From Gammaproteobacteria bacterium (lineage in GTDB: Bacteria > Pseudomonadota > Gammaproteobacteria > SURF-13), in the NCBI GenBank assembly GCA_030680605.1, contig JAUXUQ010000022.1, forward strand, positions 1-64,000: 64,000 nucleotides of DNA, written 5' to 3'. Shown in pieces: positions 40,761 through 50,179 of the stretch. Position 1 is the stretch's first letter, and each line of letters begins with the position of its first letter. The position numbers were made by a program, and so were the translations under genes. Under the pieces are notes generated by a model. It was not told the origin of the DNA. It worked only from the letters and a program-made list of their open reading frames with translations, and made no database searches.

Positions 40761-42731
40761 TTAGGCCCGCATGGCACGGACCCGGCGCCGCAACTGCTGC
40801 AGGCCCCGCGCGGGTGGCTGGGCACTATAGCGCAGGGCGCAATAGAGGTCGGTGATGCGCGCGCAGTCGGCGGCCAGCGCGGGCCATAACCGTGCCACGC
40901 GCGCCGCGAAATGACGCGGGCCTTCATACGGTGCGCGGGTAATACCACGCCGCGCAAGCTTGCGGCAAAAGCTGCGGTAGGCCACCAGTGCGGGTTCCAC
41001 TCGCCCGGCGCGCCGCCACAGCATGACGAGTGCAATCAGCAGCAACGGTATGCCGAGACCAACCAGCAGCGCGGCGGCCAGGCCGGCCCAACCCAGCGCA
41101 GCCAGACCCCACTCGGCGAACAACTGCTGCTGGCGGGTCGGACTATAGCCCAGTACCCATAAATTCCAGCGGTTGTTGAGGGCGTCCCAGACAAAACCGA
41201 ACTGGTGCAGCGCCGCGATCTGCTGTAACTCAAACAACGGCACGATGGCCGCCACTTGTGCCTCAGGCGCAGACAGGCCCAGCTCAATGCGCGCGGGCGA
41301 AACGGCGGCCGTGGGGTCAATGCGCACCCAGCCGCGCTGGTTCAGCCATACCTCAACCCAGGCATGGGCGTCGGACTGGCGCACGATCAGATAATTTCCC
41401 AGCGGATTGATCTCGCCACCCTGATAGCCGGTGATCACGCGCGCAGGAATACCGGCGGCGCGCATCAGCAGCGCAAAGGCGGAGGCATAGTGCTCGCAGA
41501 AGCCGCGCCGCGTGTCGAACAGAAAGCCGTCCATGGCATCGCGCCGGTCATCCAGCCGCGGCGGATTGAGGGTATAAAAAAACGGCTGCTCGCGGAAATG
41601 GCGCAACGCGTGGTCAATGACCTGCTGATCGTCTGTGCTCTGCGCGCGCCACGTAGCCGCGAGCGCCTGCAGACGCGGGTTGGTGTTGGCCGGGTAGTGC
41701 AGTGCGTCGCGCAATTGACGCGGGTGTGTGGCCGGCAGGTGGTAGTCGGGGTAGGACGTGACCTCATACCGCACGCGGCGCTTGAGCGGCTCATTTGCTT
41801 GTAGCAAAAACTCCGGCGTGGTGTGACCGATGTCCGGCACCGTAACCGGCAGATCCAGCGCAAACAGCCAGTTGTGCGCCTGTGGCTCCAGCGTCACGCT
41901 GTAACTTACCGGCTCGCCATAGATTTGCACCTGCAATGCCGCTGTTGCGGCAGGCGCAGCGGCGCCCGCCGTCCAGCGGTTACCGTCGGTGAGCGCAAAC
42001 ACCGGGCCGCGCCAGTAGCGCTGGGCGGGTGCCGGCGGCGGGCCGTTAAACTCCACGCGAAAGGCCACCGCGCGCGACAGGCCGAGACGGCTGATCTGCC
42101 CCGGCGCCATCACATCATCCAGCCCGGTCTGCGCCCCCTGCCCGTCGAGGGGCAGCCCCCACAGAGGGCCAGCAATGCGCGGAAACAGCACGAACAGCAC
42201 CAGCATGATGGGCAAGGCCTGCGCCAGCATCACGGCGGCCAGTCGCAGATTGTTCAAGGGTTGCCAGTGCGGGTTTATTTTGTTGAGATCAACCAGTGTT
42301 GCGGTCAGGGCGAGCAGCGCGAGCAGCAAATACAAGCCGGTAAAAATAGTCTGCGAATATAAAAATTGGCCGACGATGACAAAGCAGGCGAGAAAAATCA
42401 CCAGCGTGATATCGCGTCGCGTGCGCACCTCCAGCAACTTGAGGCTGAGCAACACCAGCAACAAGACGATGCCGGCATCGCGTCCGAACACGGTACCGTA
42501 GGTGGTGAAGACGCCCCACACGCCGGCCAGCGCCAGCGTCAGGCGCAGTATCCGCCCCGGTAACAGGCCGGGCCGGGGCACAGCCAAGCCGCGCCACACA
42601 CCCATGGCCAGACAAAACCCGCTGACCCACAGCGGCAGACGTTCGACATGGGGCGCGGCTGTAAACGCGAGCGTAGCCAGCAGCCAATATAAGGTCTGGG
42701 CGCGCGGCGGCGTGTCGTATCTCAGCTTCAT
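40761..42731 (-). CDS. TgpA-like membrane transglutaminase
   Basis: A 656-residue membrane protein. N-terminal DUF3488 region with several helices (about 10-190), a periplasmic transglutaminase-like domain with catalytic Cys in TRRGFCEHYASAFA, His in SDAHAWVEVW and Asp in IDPTAAV, then a C-terminal helix (about 545-570) and a DUF4129-like tail. Pseudomonas TgpA is of this type and is essential there. It overlaps DUF58 by 4 bases and belongs to the MoxR-DUF58-TgpA operon. Confidence 0.92.
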   Translation of the reverse strand: MKLRYDTPPRAQTLYWLLATLAFTAAPHVERLPLWVSGFCLAMGVWRGLAVPRPGLLPGRILRLTLALAGVWGVFTTYGTVFGRDAGIVLLLVLLSLKLLEVRTRRDITLVIFLACFVIVGQFLYSQTIFTGLYLLLALLALTATLVDLNKINPHWQPLNNLRLAAVMLAQALPIMLVLFVLFPRIAGPLWGLPLDGQGAQTGLDDVMAPGQISRLGLSRAVAFRVEFNGPPPAPAQRYWRGPVFALTDGNRWTAGAAAPAATAALQVQIYGEPVSYSVTLEPQAHNWLFALDLPVTVPDIGHTTPEFLLQANEPLKRRVRYEVTSYPDYHLPATHPRQLRDALHYPANTNPRLQALAATWRAQSTDDQQVIDHALRHFREQPFFYTLNPPRLDDRRDAMDGFLFDTRRGFCEHYASAFALLMRAAGIPARVITGYQGGEINPLGNYLIVRQSDAHAWVEVWLNQRGWVRIDPTAAVSPARIELGLSAPEAQVAAIVPLFELQQIAALHQFGFVWDALNNRWNLWVLGYSPTRQQQLFAEWGLAALGWAGLAAALLVGLGIPLLLIALVMLWRRAGRVEPALVAYRSFCRKLARRGITRAPYEGPRHFAARVARLWPALAADCARITDLYCALRYSAQPPARGLQQLRRRVRAMRA

Positions 42732-43684
42732 GTGCCGTACAGCGCCAGTGCGCGCAGGCAGGCATGGTAGTGCGCGTCATCACAGGCGGGCGCAATCTCA
42801 CGCTCGGGCAGGCGCAGGCCGTAACGCACACCCGCCGCCTGTGCATCCAGCACCCAGCGGCACAAAATACTGAGACGTGTTTCCACATCCAGCTTCGGCA
42901 GGGTGTGCCAGTCCAGCCACACGGTCTGGGTGCCACCGCTGTCGAACTGTTTTACCAGCAGTTCATCGCTGCGTGCCGCCGACTTCCAGTGTACGTGATG
43001 CAAGGAGTCGCCCGGCTGATAGGCGCGCAGTCCGGTGTAATCATCGGCGCCGCGCCCGGCCAGCGTGTCACCCAGACCGCTGCTGCTAGCGGCCGGCAGC
43101 GGCTGTGCGACGGCGGCGGGCCGGGGATATACCAGGCAGCGCAAATCGAGATCGAGCGGTGACCAGGCGCGGAACAGGCCGAGTGGAAATACCGTGGCGA
43201 GGGTAAAGCGTCCGAGCGCGAGGTAGCCGCGTTTTGAAGTTGGAAGCGCGAGCGTTATCTGCGCCTGTTGTTCGACATCGGTCCACACCGGTGCGTGTGT
43301 CGCCACCTGCACCGCAAGTGCATGGCGCAGATGGCCGGGGTTGTCGAGGCGGAACTGAAACCGTGCGGGTTCGCCAGCGAATACCGGCGGGCAACGACCG
43401 GCGCTGACACAGAGGCCTGCGAGATTGCGCCAGGTATGCAGTATCGACACCGTACCCAGGCCACCGAGCAGAAAGGCGAGCGCGTAGGCGAGGCCGTTGT
43501 TGTAGTTGACCGCACCCAGCCACAGCGCAAGCAACACCAGCGCAAACATCCAGCCATAACGGGTAGGCAGAATGAACACCCGCCTGCGATCGAGCACCAT
43601 CGGCCCGGCCTGTGGCCCCTCGCCCTGGAAAAAACGCACCAGGCGAAAGCGGTCTTTCAGCCGGAGTGGAGCGGTGGCGTGCAT
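42728..43684 (-). CDS. DUF58 domain membrane protein
   Basis: A 318-residue protein. Two membrane helices (about 45-85), a beta-rich region, then the DUF58 block GRGADDYTGLRAYQPGDSLHHVHWKSAAR with its invariant RxYxPGD and W. The start at 43684 is chosen because upstream in-frame sequence antisenses MoxR and is non-homologous. DUF58 proteins act with MoxR ATPases as a chaperone-like pair; target unknown. The gap to MoxR is 17 bases. Confidence 0.9.
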   Translation of the reverse strand: MHATAPLRLKDRFRLVRFFQGEGPQAGPMVLDRRRVFILPTRYGWMFALVLLALWLGAVNYNNGLAYALAFLLGGLGTVSILHTWRNLAGLCVSAGRCPPVFAGEPARFQFRLDNPGHLRHALAVQVATHAPVWTDVEQQAQITLALPTSKRGYLALGRFTLATVFPLGLFRAWSPLDLDLRCLVYPRPAAVAQPLPAASSSGLGDTLAGRGADDYTGLRAYQPGDSLHHVHWKSAARSDELLVKQFDSGGTQTVWLDWHTLPKLDVETRLSILCRWVLDAQAAGVRYGLRLPEREIAPACDDAHYHACLRALALYGT

Positions 43685-43701
43685 CGGCAGCCGGAAGGGT
43701 C

Positions 43702-44616
43702 CTACGGGATGGCGACGCTGTTCATCAGGTGCGCGGCGGCGTCCGTCGTGTGCCCCGGCCGGGCTGTTGCGAAGCGCAGCCGATGACCCGCCACCCCGGG
43801 CAATACCGCCTGCACATCTTCCGGCAACACGCTGGAGCGACCGTCCATGAGCGCCCAGGCCCGAGCGCAACGCAATAGCGCCAGCCCGGCGCGGGGCGAA
43901 AGGCCGGTAAGGTAATCGGGCGCGGCGCGCGAGGCCTCGAGCAACGCCTGTATATAATCGAGCAGCGCATCGGAGGCGTGCACGGCCTGCGCGGCCTGCT
44001 GGATATCCAGCAATTGTGCCGTTGTCAGGCTGGGTGTGAGCGCGGCAAGTTGCTCGCGCCGGTCGCGGCTTTTGAGCAGTGTGCGCTCGGCCTGCATATC
44101 GGGATAACCCATCTCAATACGCATGGTGAAGCGGTCAAGTTGCGACTCCGGCAGCGGAAAGGTGCCGAGCAGATGACTCGGGTTCTGGGTGGCGATCACA
44201 AAAAAAGGCTCGGGCAGCGCCCGGGTCGTACCTTCGAGCGTCACCTGATGCTCCTCCATGGCCTCCAGCAGCGCGCTTTGGGTTTTGGGTGTGGCGCGAT
44301 TGACCTCATCGGCGAGTATCACCTGCGCAAAGATCGGGCCGGGGTGAAACTCGAAGGCGTTATTTTCGCGGTGATACACCGACACCCCGAGGATGTCTGC
44401 CGGCAGCAGGTCGCTGGTGAACTGGATGCGGTTGAACTTGAGGCCGAGGGTGACTGCCAGGACATGGGCCAGTGTTGTCTTTCCCAGTCCCGGCAGGTCT
44501 TCTATCAATAAATGCCCGCGCGCGATGAGACAGGTGAGCGCGAGCCGCAACGTCTGCTCCTTGCCCAGAATAACCTGACCCGCCTGCGCCACGACATTGT
44601 CGAGTAATGGCTTCAT
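43702..44616 (-). CDS. MoxR family AAA+ ATPase
   Basis: A 304-residue AAA_3 ATPase. Walker A EDLPGLGKTT (about 40-49), Walker B VILADEVNRATPKTQSALLEAMEEHQV in separate blocks, sensor 1 FVIATQNP, and AAA lid. Start chosen at 44616 (GCGGAA precedes); 44628 is the alternative. First gene of the operon with DUF58 and the transglutaminase. Confidence 0.93.
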   Translation of the reverse strand: MKPLLDNVVAQAGQVILGKEQTLRLALTCLIARGHLLIEDLPGLGKTTLAHVLAVTLGLKFNRIQFTSDLLPADILGVSVYHRENNAFEFHPGPIFAQVILADEVNRATPKTQSALLEAMEEHQVTLEGTTRALPEPFFVIATQNPSHLLGTFPLPESQLDRFTMRIEMGYPDMQAERTLLKSRDRREQLAALTPSLTTAQLLDIQQAAQAVHASDALLDYIQALLEASRAAPDYLTGLSPRAGLALLRCARAWALMDGRSSVLPEDVQAVLPGVAGHRLRFATARPGHTTDAAAHLMNSVAIP

Positions 44617-44701
44617 GTTTCCGCACACTGAAAACCCGGTGTGATCAGCATAGGCGATTTAGCGCGGCTTGACGAGTGCTATCCTGTGCAGCCGCGACGC
44701 C

Positions 44702-45442
44702 TTAAAACCAGAATCGCACGCCAGCCAGCACGGCAAAATCTTCGGTGCGCTCGCCTTCACTACGTGCAATATCCGCAGTATCACCGAACATGCGCGTCCA
44801 GGATATCCCGACATAAGGTGCGAACTCACGCCGGATTTCATAGCGCAGCCGCAGATCCAGCCCCACGTCGTTGAGACCGCTGCCGACGCCGAACGCTGCC
44901 ACCTTCTGTGCGGCGGCATTTATCTCAATACCCGGCTGCAGAATCAGACGCTGGGTAAACAACATCTCATAGCTCGCCGACAGGCGCGCCGAGACATCGC
45001 CATCTTCGCTGACGAAGAGCGCGGGCGTGACTTCAAACCAGTACGGCGCCAGGCCTTCGAAGCCAAGCACGGCGAAAGCGCGACCGCGATCCTGGCTGGT
45101 ACCGTAGATCTGGTCGTGACGCAGGCCGACCTGGAAGTCCCAGAATGGGGCCACCATGCGGCTGTACAGGGCCTGCAGCTCCCATTCGCCACCGCTGCCG
45201 CCGGCGCGGATGTCTTCGCCTTCGGTCTTGAGCCAGAGCTTGTTGACGTCGGTGCCGATCCAGGCCTGGGCATCCCAGTTGAGTGCATCGGCGCCATTGT
45301 TGTTGCGGAACTCCAGCTGCTCCACCAGCAACATGCTGTAGATCTTGTTGTCCTCCACCGGCTCAGGCCAGCCCGGCTCTGCTGCCAGGACGGTTGCGGG
45401 CAGTGCCAGCGTGATCAGACCAATTACTTTGCGCCAACTCAT
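44702..45442 (-). CDS. copB: Copper resistance protein B
   Basis: A 246-residue outer membrane protein of the CopB family. Signal peptide (about 1-20, ends TVLA), then WPEPVEDNKIYSMLLVEQLE and a beta-barrel-like body with aromatic alternation that ends in VRFWF, the C-terminal Phe of outer membrane proteins. Its ATG overlaps the copA stop (ATGA). The usual Met/His-rich N-terminal stretch of Pseudomonas CopB is absent. Confidence 0.92.
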   Translation of the reverse strand: MSWRKVIGLITLALPATVLAAEPGWPEPVEDNKIYSMLLVEQLEFRNNNGADALNWDAQAWIGTDVNKLWLKTEGEDIRAGGSGGEWELQALYSRMVAPFWDFQVGLRHDQIYGTSQDRGRAFAVLGFEGLAPYWFEVTPALFVSEDGDVSARLSASYEMLFTQRLILQPGIEINAAAQKVAAFGVGSGLNDVGLDLRLRYEIRREFAPYVGISWTRMFGDTADIARSEGERTEDFAVLAGVRFWF

Positions 45443-47277
45443 GAGCTTGCCCCCCTGGCGTGTTGAGATACGGACACGACGCGAAACATGCCAGCGTCCA
45501 TATGAAACAGAAGATGGCAATGAAATGCCCAGTTGCCCAGCGCATCCGCAGTGATCAGCGCCGACACGCTCTCGCCGGGCTTCACGCTGATGGTGTGCTT
45601 GCGCGGCAGGTAGTCCGCATCACCATTCTCCAGCTCCATCCACATGCCATGCAAGTGGATGGGGTGATCCATCATGGTGTCATTCACCAGTATCAGACGC
45701 AGCCGCTCGCCATAGTCGAAGGCGATAGGGGCCCTGGATTCTGAATATTTCTTGCCGTCAAACGACCAGATATAGCGTTCCATGTTACCGGTCAAATGGA
45801 TCTCGACCTCGCGCCCGGGCTGTCGTTTGTCGTGCACCGGCGTGACACTGCGCAAGTCGTTGTAGACCAGTACGCGGCTGCCGGTATTTTCCAGCCCGCT
45901 GCCAGGTTCATGCATGCGGTTACCCGGCATGGGTACGCCGGCCGCGCGCAACTTCGCGCCGCCCATGGCCATGCCTGACATGTCGTGCGGCATAGCGCTA
46001 CCCGACATGCTCATATCGCCCATGTCATGGTTCATGCCTGACATGTCGTGTTGCATGCCGCCATCAGCGGACATATCCATATCCATGTTCATATCCGACA
46101 TGTCGTGCTGCATGGCGCCGTCGCCTGACATATCCATGCCTGCCATGTCATGCCCCATGCCCATGTCGGCCATGGTACGCAACGGCCGCGTCCGCCGCTC
46201 GGGGATGGCTGCGGTCAGGCCTTCGCGTGCCGTCAGTGTGCCGCGCGCATAACCGCTACGATCAATGGTCTCGGCAAATACGGTATAGGCGCGCTCTTCC
46301 TGCGGCTCGACGATCACGTCATAGGTTTCGGCGACGCCGGTGCGGAACTCGTCCACGGTTACGGGTTTCACATTCTGACCATCCACCTGCACCACGGTCA
46401 TCTTGAGGCCGGGAATACGGACATCAAAATAGGTCATGGCGGCGGCGTTGATAAAGCGCAGCCGTACCCGCTCGCCGGGCCGGAACAGGCCAGTCCAGTT
46501 CGAGCCGGGCGCGAGGCCGTTCATCAGATAGGTGTAGGTGTAACCGGTAACGTCCGAGAAATCGGTCGGCGACATGCGCATGCGGCCCCACTGGGCGCGG
46601 TCGGCCAGCGTCGCACTCCAGCCTTTTTCAGCTGCATCGCGGAACAGGTCACCCACAGTGCGCTCCTGGAAGTTGTAGTAGTCACTCTGCTTCTTCAGCT
46701 TGGCCATGACGTGGTGGGGATCCTCGAAGGTCCAGTCGGAGAGCATCACCACGTATTCACGATCGTAGGAAAACGGCTCTGGCTCCATCGGGTCAATAAT
46801 CATCGGCCCGTAGTGGCCCAGCTGTTCCTGCATGCCGCTATGGCTGTGATACCAGTAGGTGCCGCTCTGGGTGACCGGAAATTGATAGGTGAAGGTCTCG
46901 CCCGGTTTAATGCCGGCGAAACTCACGCCGGGCACGCCGTCCATTGCCGCCGGCAAAAGGATGCCGTGCCAGTGTATGGACGTGTCCTCCTGCAGCTGAT
47001 TGGTCACGCGCAGGACGGCGTTTTGCCCTTCGCGTAGCCGTATCAACGGCCCGGGGATGGAACCATTGGTGGTGACCGCCCTGGCTTCCTGATCGCCGAT
47101 GCGCAGCGTGGTGCGCTGGATGAGCAAATCTATCGCGGCATCGGCTGTGGATTGGGGCAGCCCGCCATACTCTGCGGCATAGGCGGGGGCGAAGCGTTCG
47201 AGCCCTGTCAGCAGGCCCATGGCGGCCAAGCCTTTTAAAAAGTGGCGCCGTGAGAGGCGCGTGGTTTTACTGTTCAT
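45439..47277 (-). CDS. copA: Copper resistance multicopper oxidase
   Basis: A 612-residue periplasmic multicopper oxidase. Tat signal SRRHFLKGLAAM at the start. Copper sites: HWHG and WYHSH in domain 1, HPIHLHGMW and the C-terminal HCHLLFHMDAGM. A Met/His/Asp-rich insertion (about residues 370-440) is built of near-repeats of MQHDMSDMNMD and MPHDMSGMAMG, a copper-binding segment. It oxidises or sequesters Cu(I). Co-translated with copB. Confidence 0.95.
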   Translation of the reverse strand: MNSKTTRLSRRHFLKGLAAMGLLTGLERFAPAYAAEYGGLPQSTADAAIDLLIQRTTLRIGDQEARAVTTNGSIPGPLIRLREGQNAVLRVTNQLQEDTSIHWHGILLPAAMDGVPGVSFAGIKPGETFTYQFPVTQSGTYWYHSHSGMQEQLGHYGPMIIDPMEPEPFSYDREYVVMLSDWTFEDPHHVMAKLKKQSDYYNFQERTVGDLFRDAAEKGWSATLADRAQWGRMRMSPTDFSDVTGYTYTYLMNGLAPGSNWTGLFRPGERVRLRFINAAAMTYFDVRIPGLKMTVVQVDGQNVKPVTVDEFRTGVAETYDVIVEPQEERAYTVFAETIDRSGYARGTLTAREGLTAAIPERRTRPLRTMADMGMGHDMAGMDMSGDGAMQHDMSDMNMDMDMSADGGMQHDMSGMNHDMGDMSMSGSAMPHDMSGMAMGGAKLRAAGVPMPGNRMHEPGSGLENTGSRVLVYNDLRSVTPVHDKRQPGREVEIHLTGNMERYIWSFDGKKYSESRAPIAFDYGERLRLILVNDTMMDHPIHLHGMWMELENGDADYLPRKHTISVKPGESVSALITADALGNWAFHCHLLFHMDAGMFRVVSVSQHARGASS

Positions 47278-47444
47278 CTCTGAGCTCCATTAGCAGTGGT
47301 GCATACGTGTGGCTTGGCGGAGGTGGCAGGGGTGTGATGCAACGCAGCAGGGCGTTGTAACTAATCACACTCGTGCAGTGGCCGAAGCCTGATTAAGCTG
47401 CCCGCTTGGCCGGTAAGTGGGTGCGGACAAACTCGAGGATGGTT

Positions 47445-47786
47445 TTAAACTGGGCGCGGAGGCTCGTAGGGCGGGGATAAATCGGTATCGATGAACGTCA
47501 GCGGCGATGCCACAGGGCTGTCCGGCAAGGCGCTGTAAGCAGAAAACAGCATTGCGGGCGTCAATGCCGAGCAGTGGGTGCCACACATGCCGCAGGCATG
47601 ACCAGCGCCTTTGCAGTCGTTGCTGCCATGGTGCGACTGTTCGTTGCTGGTGCTGTCGCTGTATGTCGCCGACGTGTGCGATGCCGCAGCCGAGTGGCCG
47701 CTGTCAGGGGCTGCCAGCAAGGGCTGCAGCGGTGCAGCCAGCAGCATGAAAACCAGCAACAGATGCAGGGGTGCGTAACTAACCAT
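47445..47786 (-). CDS. Secreted Cys/His-rich protein (DUF2946-like)
   Basis: A 113-residue protein starting at 47786 with a signal peptide (LLLVFMLLAAPLQPLLA). The mature part has HHGSNDCKGAGHACGMCGTHC (about 60-80, shown in parts: DCKG, HACGMCGTHC), a likely metal site. It resembles small DUF2946-type proteins of copper clusters. It lies between the mercury-type operon and copA, same direction. Confidence 0.6.
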   Translation of the reverse strand: MVSYAPLHLLLVFMLLAAPLQPLLAAPDSGHSAAASHTSATYSDSTSNEQSHHGSNDCKGAGHACGMCGTHCSALTPAMLFSAYSALPDSPVASPLTFIDTDLSPPYEPPRPV

Positions 47787-47844
47787 GTTTACATTCTTGG
47801 TCTTTCTGGCGAGCGTGTCAAGCGACACTCCGCCTGGGTGGGCC

Positions 47845-48108
47845 TCAGGCTTGTCCCAAACCCGCTGCTCGCAGAGTGGTTTCATCGGGCCCTCGCCCGG
47901 TGCAGCAGGCAGCGAGTTCGCCATTGATCGCCACGGCTGGCAGGCTGCGGATACCGAGTCGTTGTGCGCGCTGGGCCACGCTGCTCTTTTGCATGTCCAG
48001 TACGACTATCTCACAGGAGCCACAGCCAAGACGGGTAACCAGATCAATGGTGTCCTGGCACACGGGGCAGCCCGCGCTGAAGACTTCAACGTTGCGTTGT
48101 GTGGTCAT
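47845..48108 (-). CDS. Small thioredoxin-fold protein
   Basis: An 87-residue thioredoxin/glutaredoxin-like protein with CPVC (C14, C17) near the N-terminus, a second CGSC (C29, C32) and CC near residue 67. The cis-Pro equivalent is RSLPAVAING. AAGGAGG precedes the ATG at 48108. It follows the MerC-like gene and may deliver metal or reduce thiols. Confidence 0.82.
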   Translation of the reverse strand: MTTQRNVEVFSAGCPVCQDTIDLVTRLGCGSCEIVVLDMQKSSVAQRAQRLGIRSLPAVAINGELAACCTGRGPDETTLRAAGLGQA

Positions 48109-48118
48109 AAAACCCTCC

Positions 48119-48856
48119 TTACGGTTGAGCGGAAGAAGAAACACAGGCCGGACAAGACCCTGCCGCAGACCGGGTACGCGGCCAGGCGTTCCACAGCGAT
48201 GCGGCGACTAACAGCCCCATGCCGGCGAACATGGCAATATCGGAATCAAATGTGAATTTTCCTATCAACAACACGAGCGAGGCGACCAGCCCGGCGAATA
48301 ATGGGTAATAACCACGGCGTTGCTGTGCTCGCCAGCCCAGCACCATCAAGGACAACAGCAGAAACACCGCTGTCAGCGGCAGCAAATACGGCGTGTAATT
48401 GACAAAACCCACGCCCATCGTACCCAGCAGCCCCGAGTACGCGGGCCAGCACGCCGGACACGTCAGCTTGGGCAGTGCAGCAGCGCCGATGGCGGGCAGG
48501 GCGACGGAAGCGTCGCGCCAGCTGGTGCGCGCTGTCGACGCTTCCGTCGCCCTGCCTTCACGCAGTGCGGTGGTGATGACATCCACAGTGGGCGCACCCT
48601 CGAAGGTTCCTGCGGTGGCGGCATATACACGGCAGGCGCTGGCGGCATCGCCAGGCGGTGCGCCCGTTACATCGCGGCCGTTCACCAGCACCGTGGGCGA
48701 GCCGTAGCCTTGTGTAAAGGCGGGGCTGGCCGGATCATCGCGCGCCCACTCCTGCCAGTGCGGTGTGAGCCCGGCCAGGGTAAACGCCTGCAACAGCCGC
48801 GCGCGCGCCAAAGACGCGTTAGGACAGGTGCGGAAATAAATCAGTGTTACGGTCAT
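48119..48856 (-). CDS. MerC-like membrane protein with N-terminal thioredoxin-like domain
   Basis: A 245-residue two-part protein. Residues about 1-100 look like a thioredoxin-fold domain (YFRTCPN with a single Cys, then PTVLVNGRDVTG). Residues about 115-235 have four helices with LTCPACWPAYSG in the first, the CxxC metal pair of the MerC/MerT transporters. It probably moves Hg(II) or another soft metal. The tail SCPACVSS adds another pair. Overlaps merR by 4 bases. Confidence 0.75.
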   Translation of the reverse strand: MTVTLIYFRTCPNASLARARLLQAFTLAGLTPHWQEWARDDPASPAFTQGYGSPTVLVNGRDVTGAPPGDAASACRVYAATAGTFEGAPTVDVITTALREGRATEASTARTSWRDASVALPAIGAAALPKLTCPACWPAYSGLLGTMGVGFVNYTPYLLPLTAVFLLLSLMVLGWRAQQRRGYYPLFAGLVASLVLLIGKFTFDSDIAMFAGMGLLVAASLWNAWPRTRSAAGSCPACVSSSAQP

Positions 48857-49257
48857 GAGTCACCTTCCAGGGCATCCAGAATCGAGCAGGTGCTGGTGGG
48901 GCCATCGCCATGGCAGGAAGCAGCTAGACCGACCAAGGCCTGCTCCATCTGCCGGAGCATGACGATCTTGGCGCGTATGTCGACGATTTTCACTTCAGCG
49001 CGCTGGCGGATGTCAGCGCAGGTTGTGCCCGGCGTGACGCGCAGACTCAATAGCTCCTTGATATCTTTCAGGCTAAAGCCCAACGCCTTGGCATGCCGGA
49101 TGAAGCGCAGCCGTGCCAGCGCGTCCTCCGGGTATTGACGATAACCGGAAGGCCGTCGCGGCGGCTCGGCAATCAGGCCTTCACGCTCGTAATAGCGGAT
49201 GGTTTCTACGCCCGCGCCGGAGAGACGCGCCAACTGACCGACGGTATATGCAGCCAT
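48853..49257 (-). CDS. merR: Hg(II)-responsive MerR family regulator
   Basis: A 134-residue MerR protein. Winged helix with VETIRYYEREGLI (about 18-30), the dimerisation helix, and C80, C115 and C124. The spacing C80 ... C115-x8-C124 equals the C82, C117, C126 mercury ligands of Tn501 MerR, shifted by 2. The start at 49257 is chosen from AGAGGA upstream. It leads its own operon with the MerC-like and thioredoxin genes. Confidence 0.88.
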   Translation of the reverse strand: MAAYTVGQLARLSGAGVETIRYYEREGLIAEPPRRPSGYRQYPEDALARLRFIRHAKALGFSLKDIKELLSLRVTPGTTCADIRQRAEVKIVDIRAKIVMLRQMEQALVGLAASCHGDGPTSTCSILDALEGDS

Positions 49258-49282
49258 GCACGATGTTCCTCTCATGTGTAGT

Positions 49283-49314
49283 ACTGTAATCCCTGTACCC
49301 TGCTACAGAGTCAA
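49283..49314 (-). promoter_or_regulatory. MerR-type promoter/operator
   Basis: On the minus strand: -35 TTGACT (49309-49314), dyad CTGTA-6-TACAG (49293-49308) in the spacer, and -10 TACAGT (49283-49288). The 19-20 base spacer is longer than normal and is the hallmark of MerR-activated promoters. It drives merR and the genes after it. Confidence 0.82.
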
Positions 49315-49369
49315 GCAGGGTCGTAGCGAAGGGGGCGGGGAGTATTTAGAAGGGCTGCTTATCGCAGAG

Positions 49370-50153
49370 TCAGGCCGGGTCTATTTGGATACCGCCCTGA
49401 AGACCTTGTTGCAGCAAACTGCTGCCGGCCTGGAGCGGGTTGGCGAGCAGCGCGCGCTCCTGCTCGCCAATGACCTTATAAAGGGCGTCGAGGGCCTGCC
49501 GGGTGACATACTGTTCCACCGTTGCCTGATCTTCCTGCACCAAGCCAAACTTGGCAGCCGAACCTGCGTTAGGTATTGTATTGCTGTGCTAGCCTCGCCT
49601 TGCCGGTAACGGCCTTGACCTTGGGGCCGAAGCGTTCGGTGAGTGTGGCCTCGGTTTTGCCACGGAAGAACTCGGTAGCCGCCGTGTCACCACCCGTGAG
49701 AATGCCCCGGGCATCTTCCACAGTCATCTGTTTGACAGCATTGACCAACGGGGATTTGGCCTCCGGTACGGTGGCCTCGGCGGCACGGTTCATTGACAAA
49801 ACCAGTTCGTCTGCCTGATTACCCATGCCCATCATGCGCAGCACCTGCTCGGCTTTTTGCAGGCTGGGCGGGAGTGGAATCTTCAAGGCCGCATTACCAA
49901 AGAAGCCATCCTTCTGTCCCAGTTGTGCAACGGCAGCCTCAGCACCACGACTGAGCACTTCCTTCAGGCCCGAGTTCATTTCGGCGGGCTTGAGGCTGTC
50001 CACGCCCGTCTTTTGAGCAGCTGGTGCCTGGGTGGCGGTGTCAGGCTTCTCGCCCAGTGCATCTTTGAGCGTGCCCCCGAGGCCGCCAAAATCAAAGGCA
50101 CTGGCAGACATGCTCAAGCTTAGGCTGATCAGCCCAATCATTAAGTTATGCAT
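49370..50153 (-). pseudogene. Frameshifted DUF4197 gene
   Basis: Start ATG 50153 with AGGAG upstream, signal peptide (LMIGLISLSLSMSASA), then a DUF4197-type body with FGGLGGTLKDAL, KIPLPPSLQKAEQVLR and ATEFFRGKTEATLTERF. The frame stops at TAA 49569-49571 (QQYNT). One base over, the expected continuation goes on: AAKFGLVQEDQATVEQYVTRQAL and KVIGEQERA, to TGA 49370-49372. One inserted or lost base near 49570 explains this. It is either a real pseudogene or a sequence error. Confidence 0.85.
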
Positions 50154-50179
50154 GGTGTTCCTCCTTTGATACAAAGCGA

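Noticed and set aside
40758-40764. GTTAGGC at the end of the transglutaminase gene
   Set aside because: No matching R' box or palindrome nearby; the operon context is not cassette-like.
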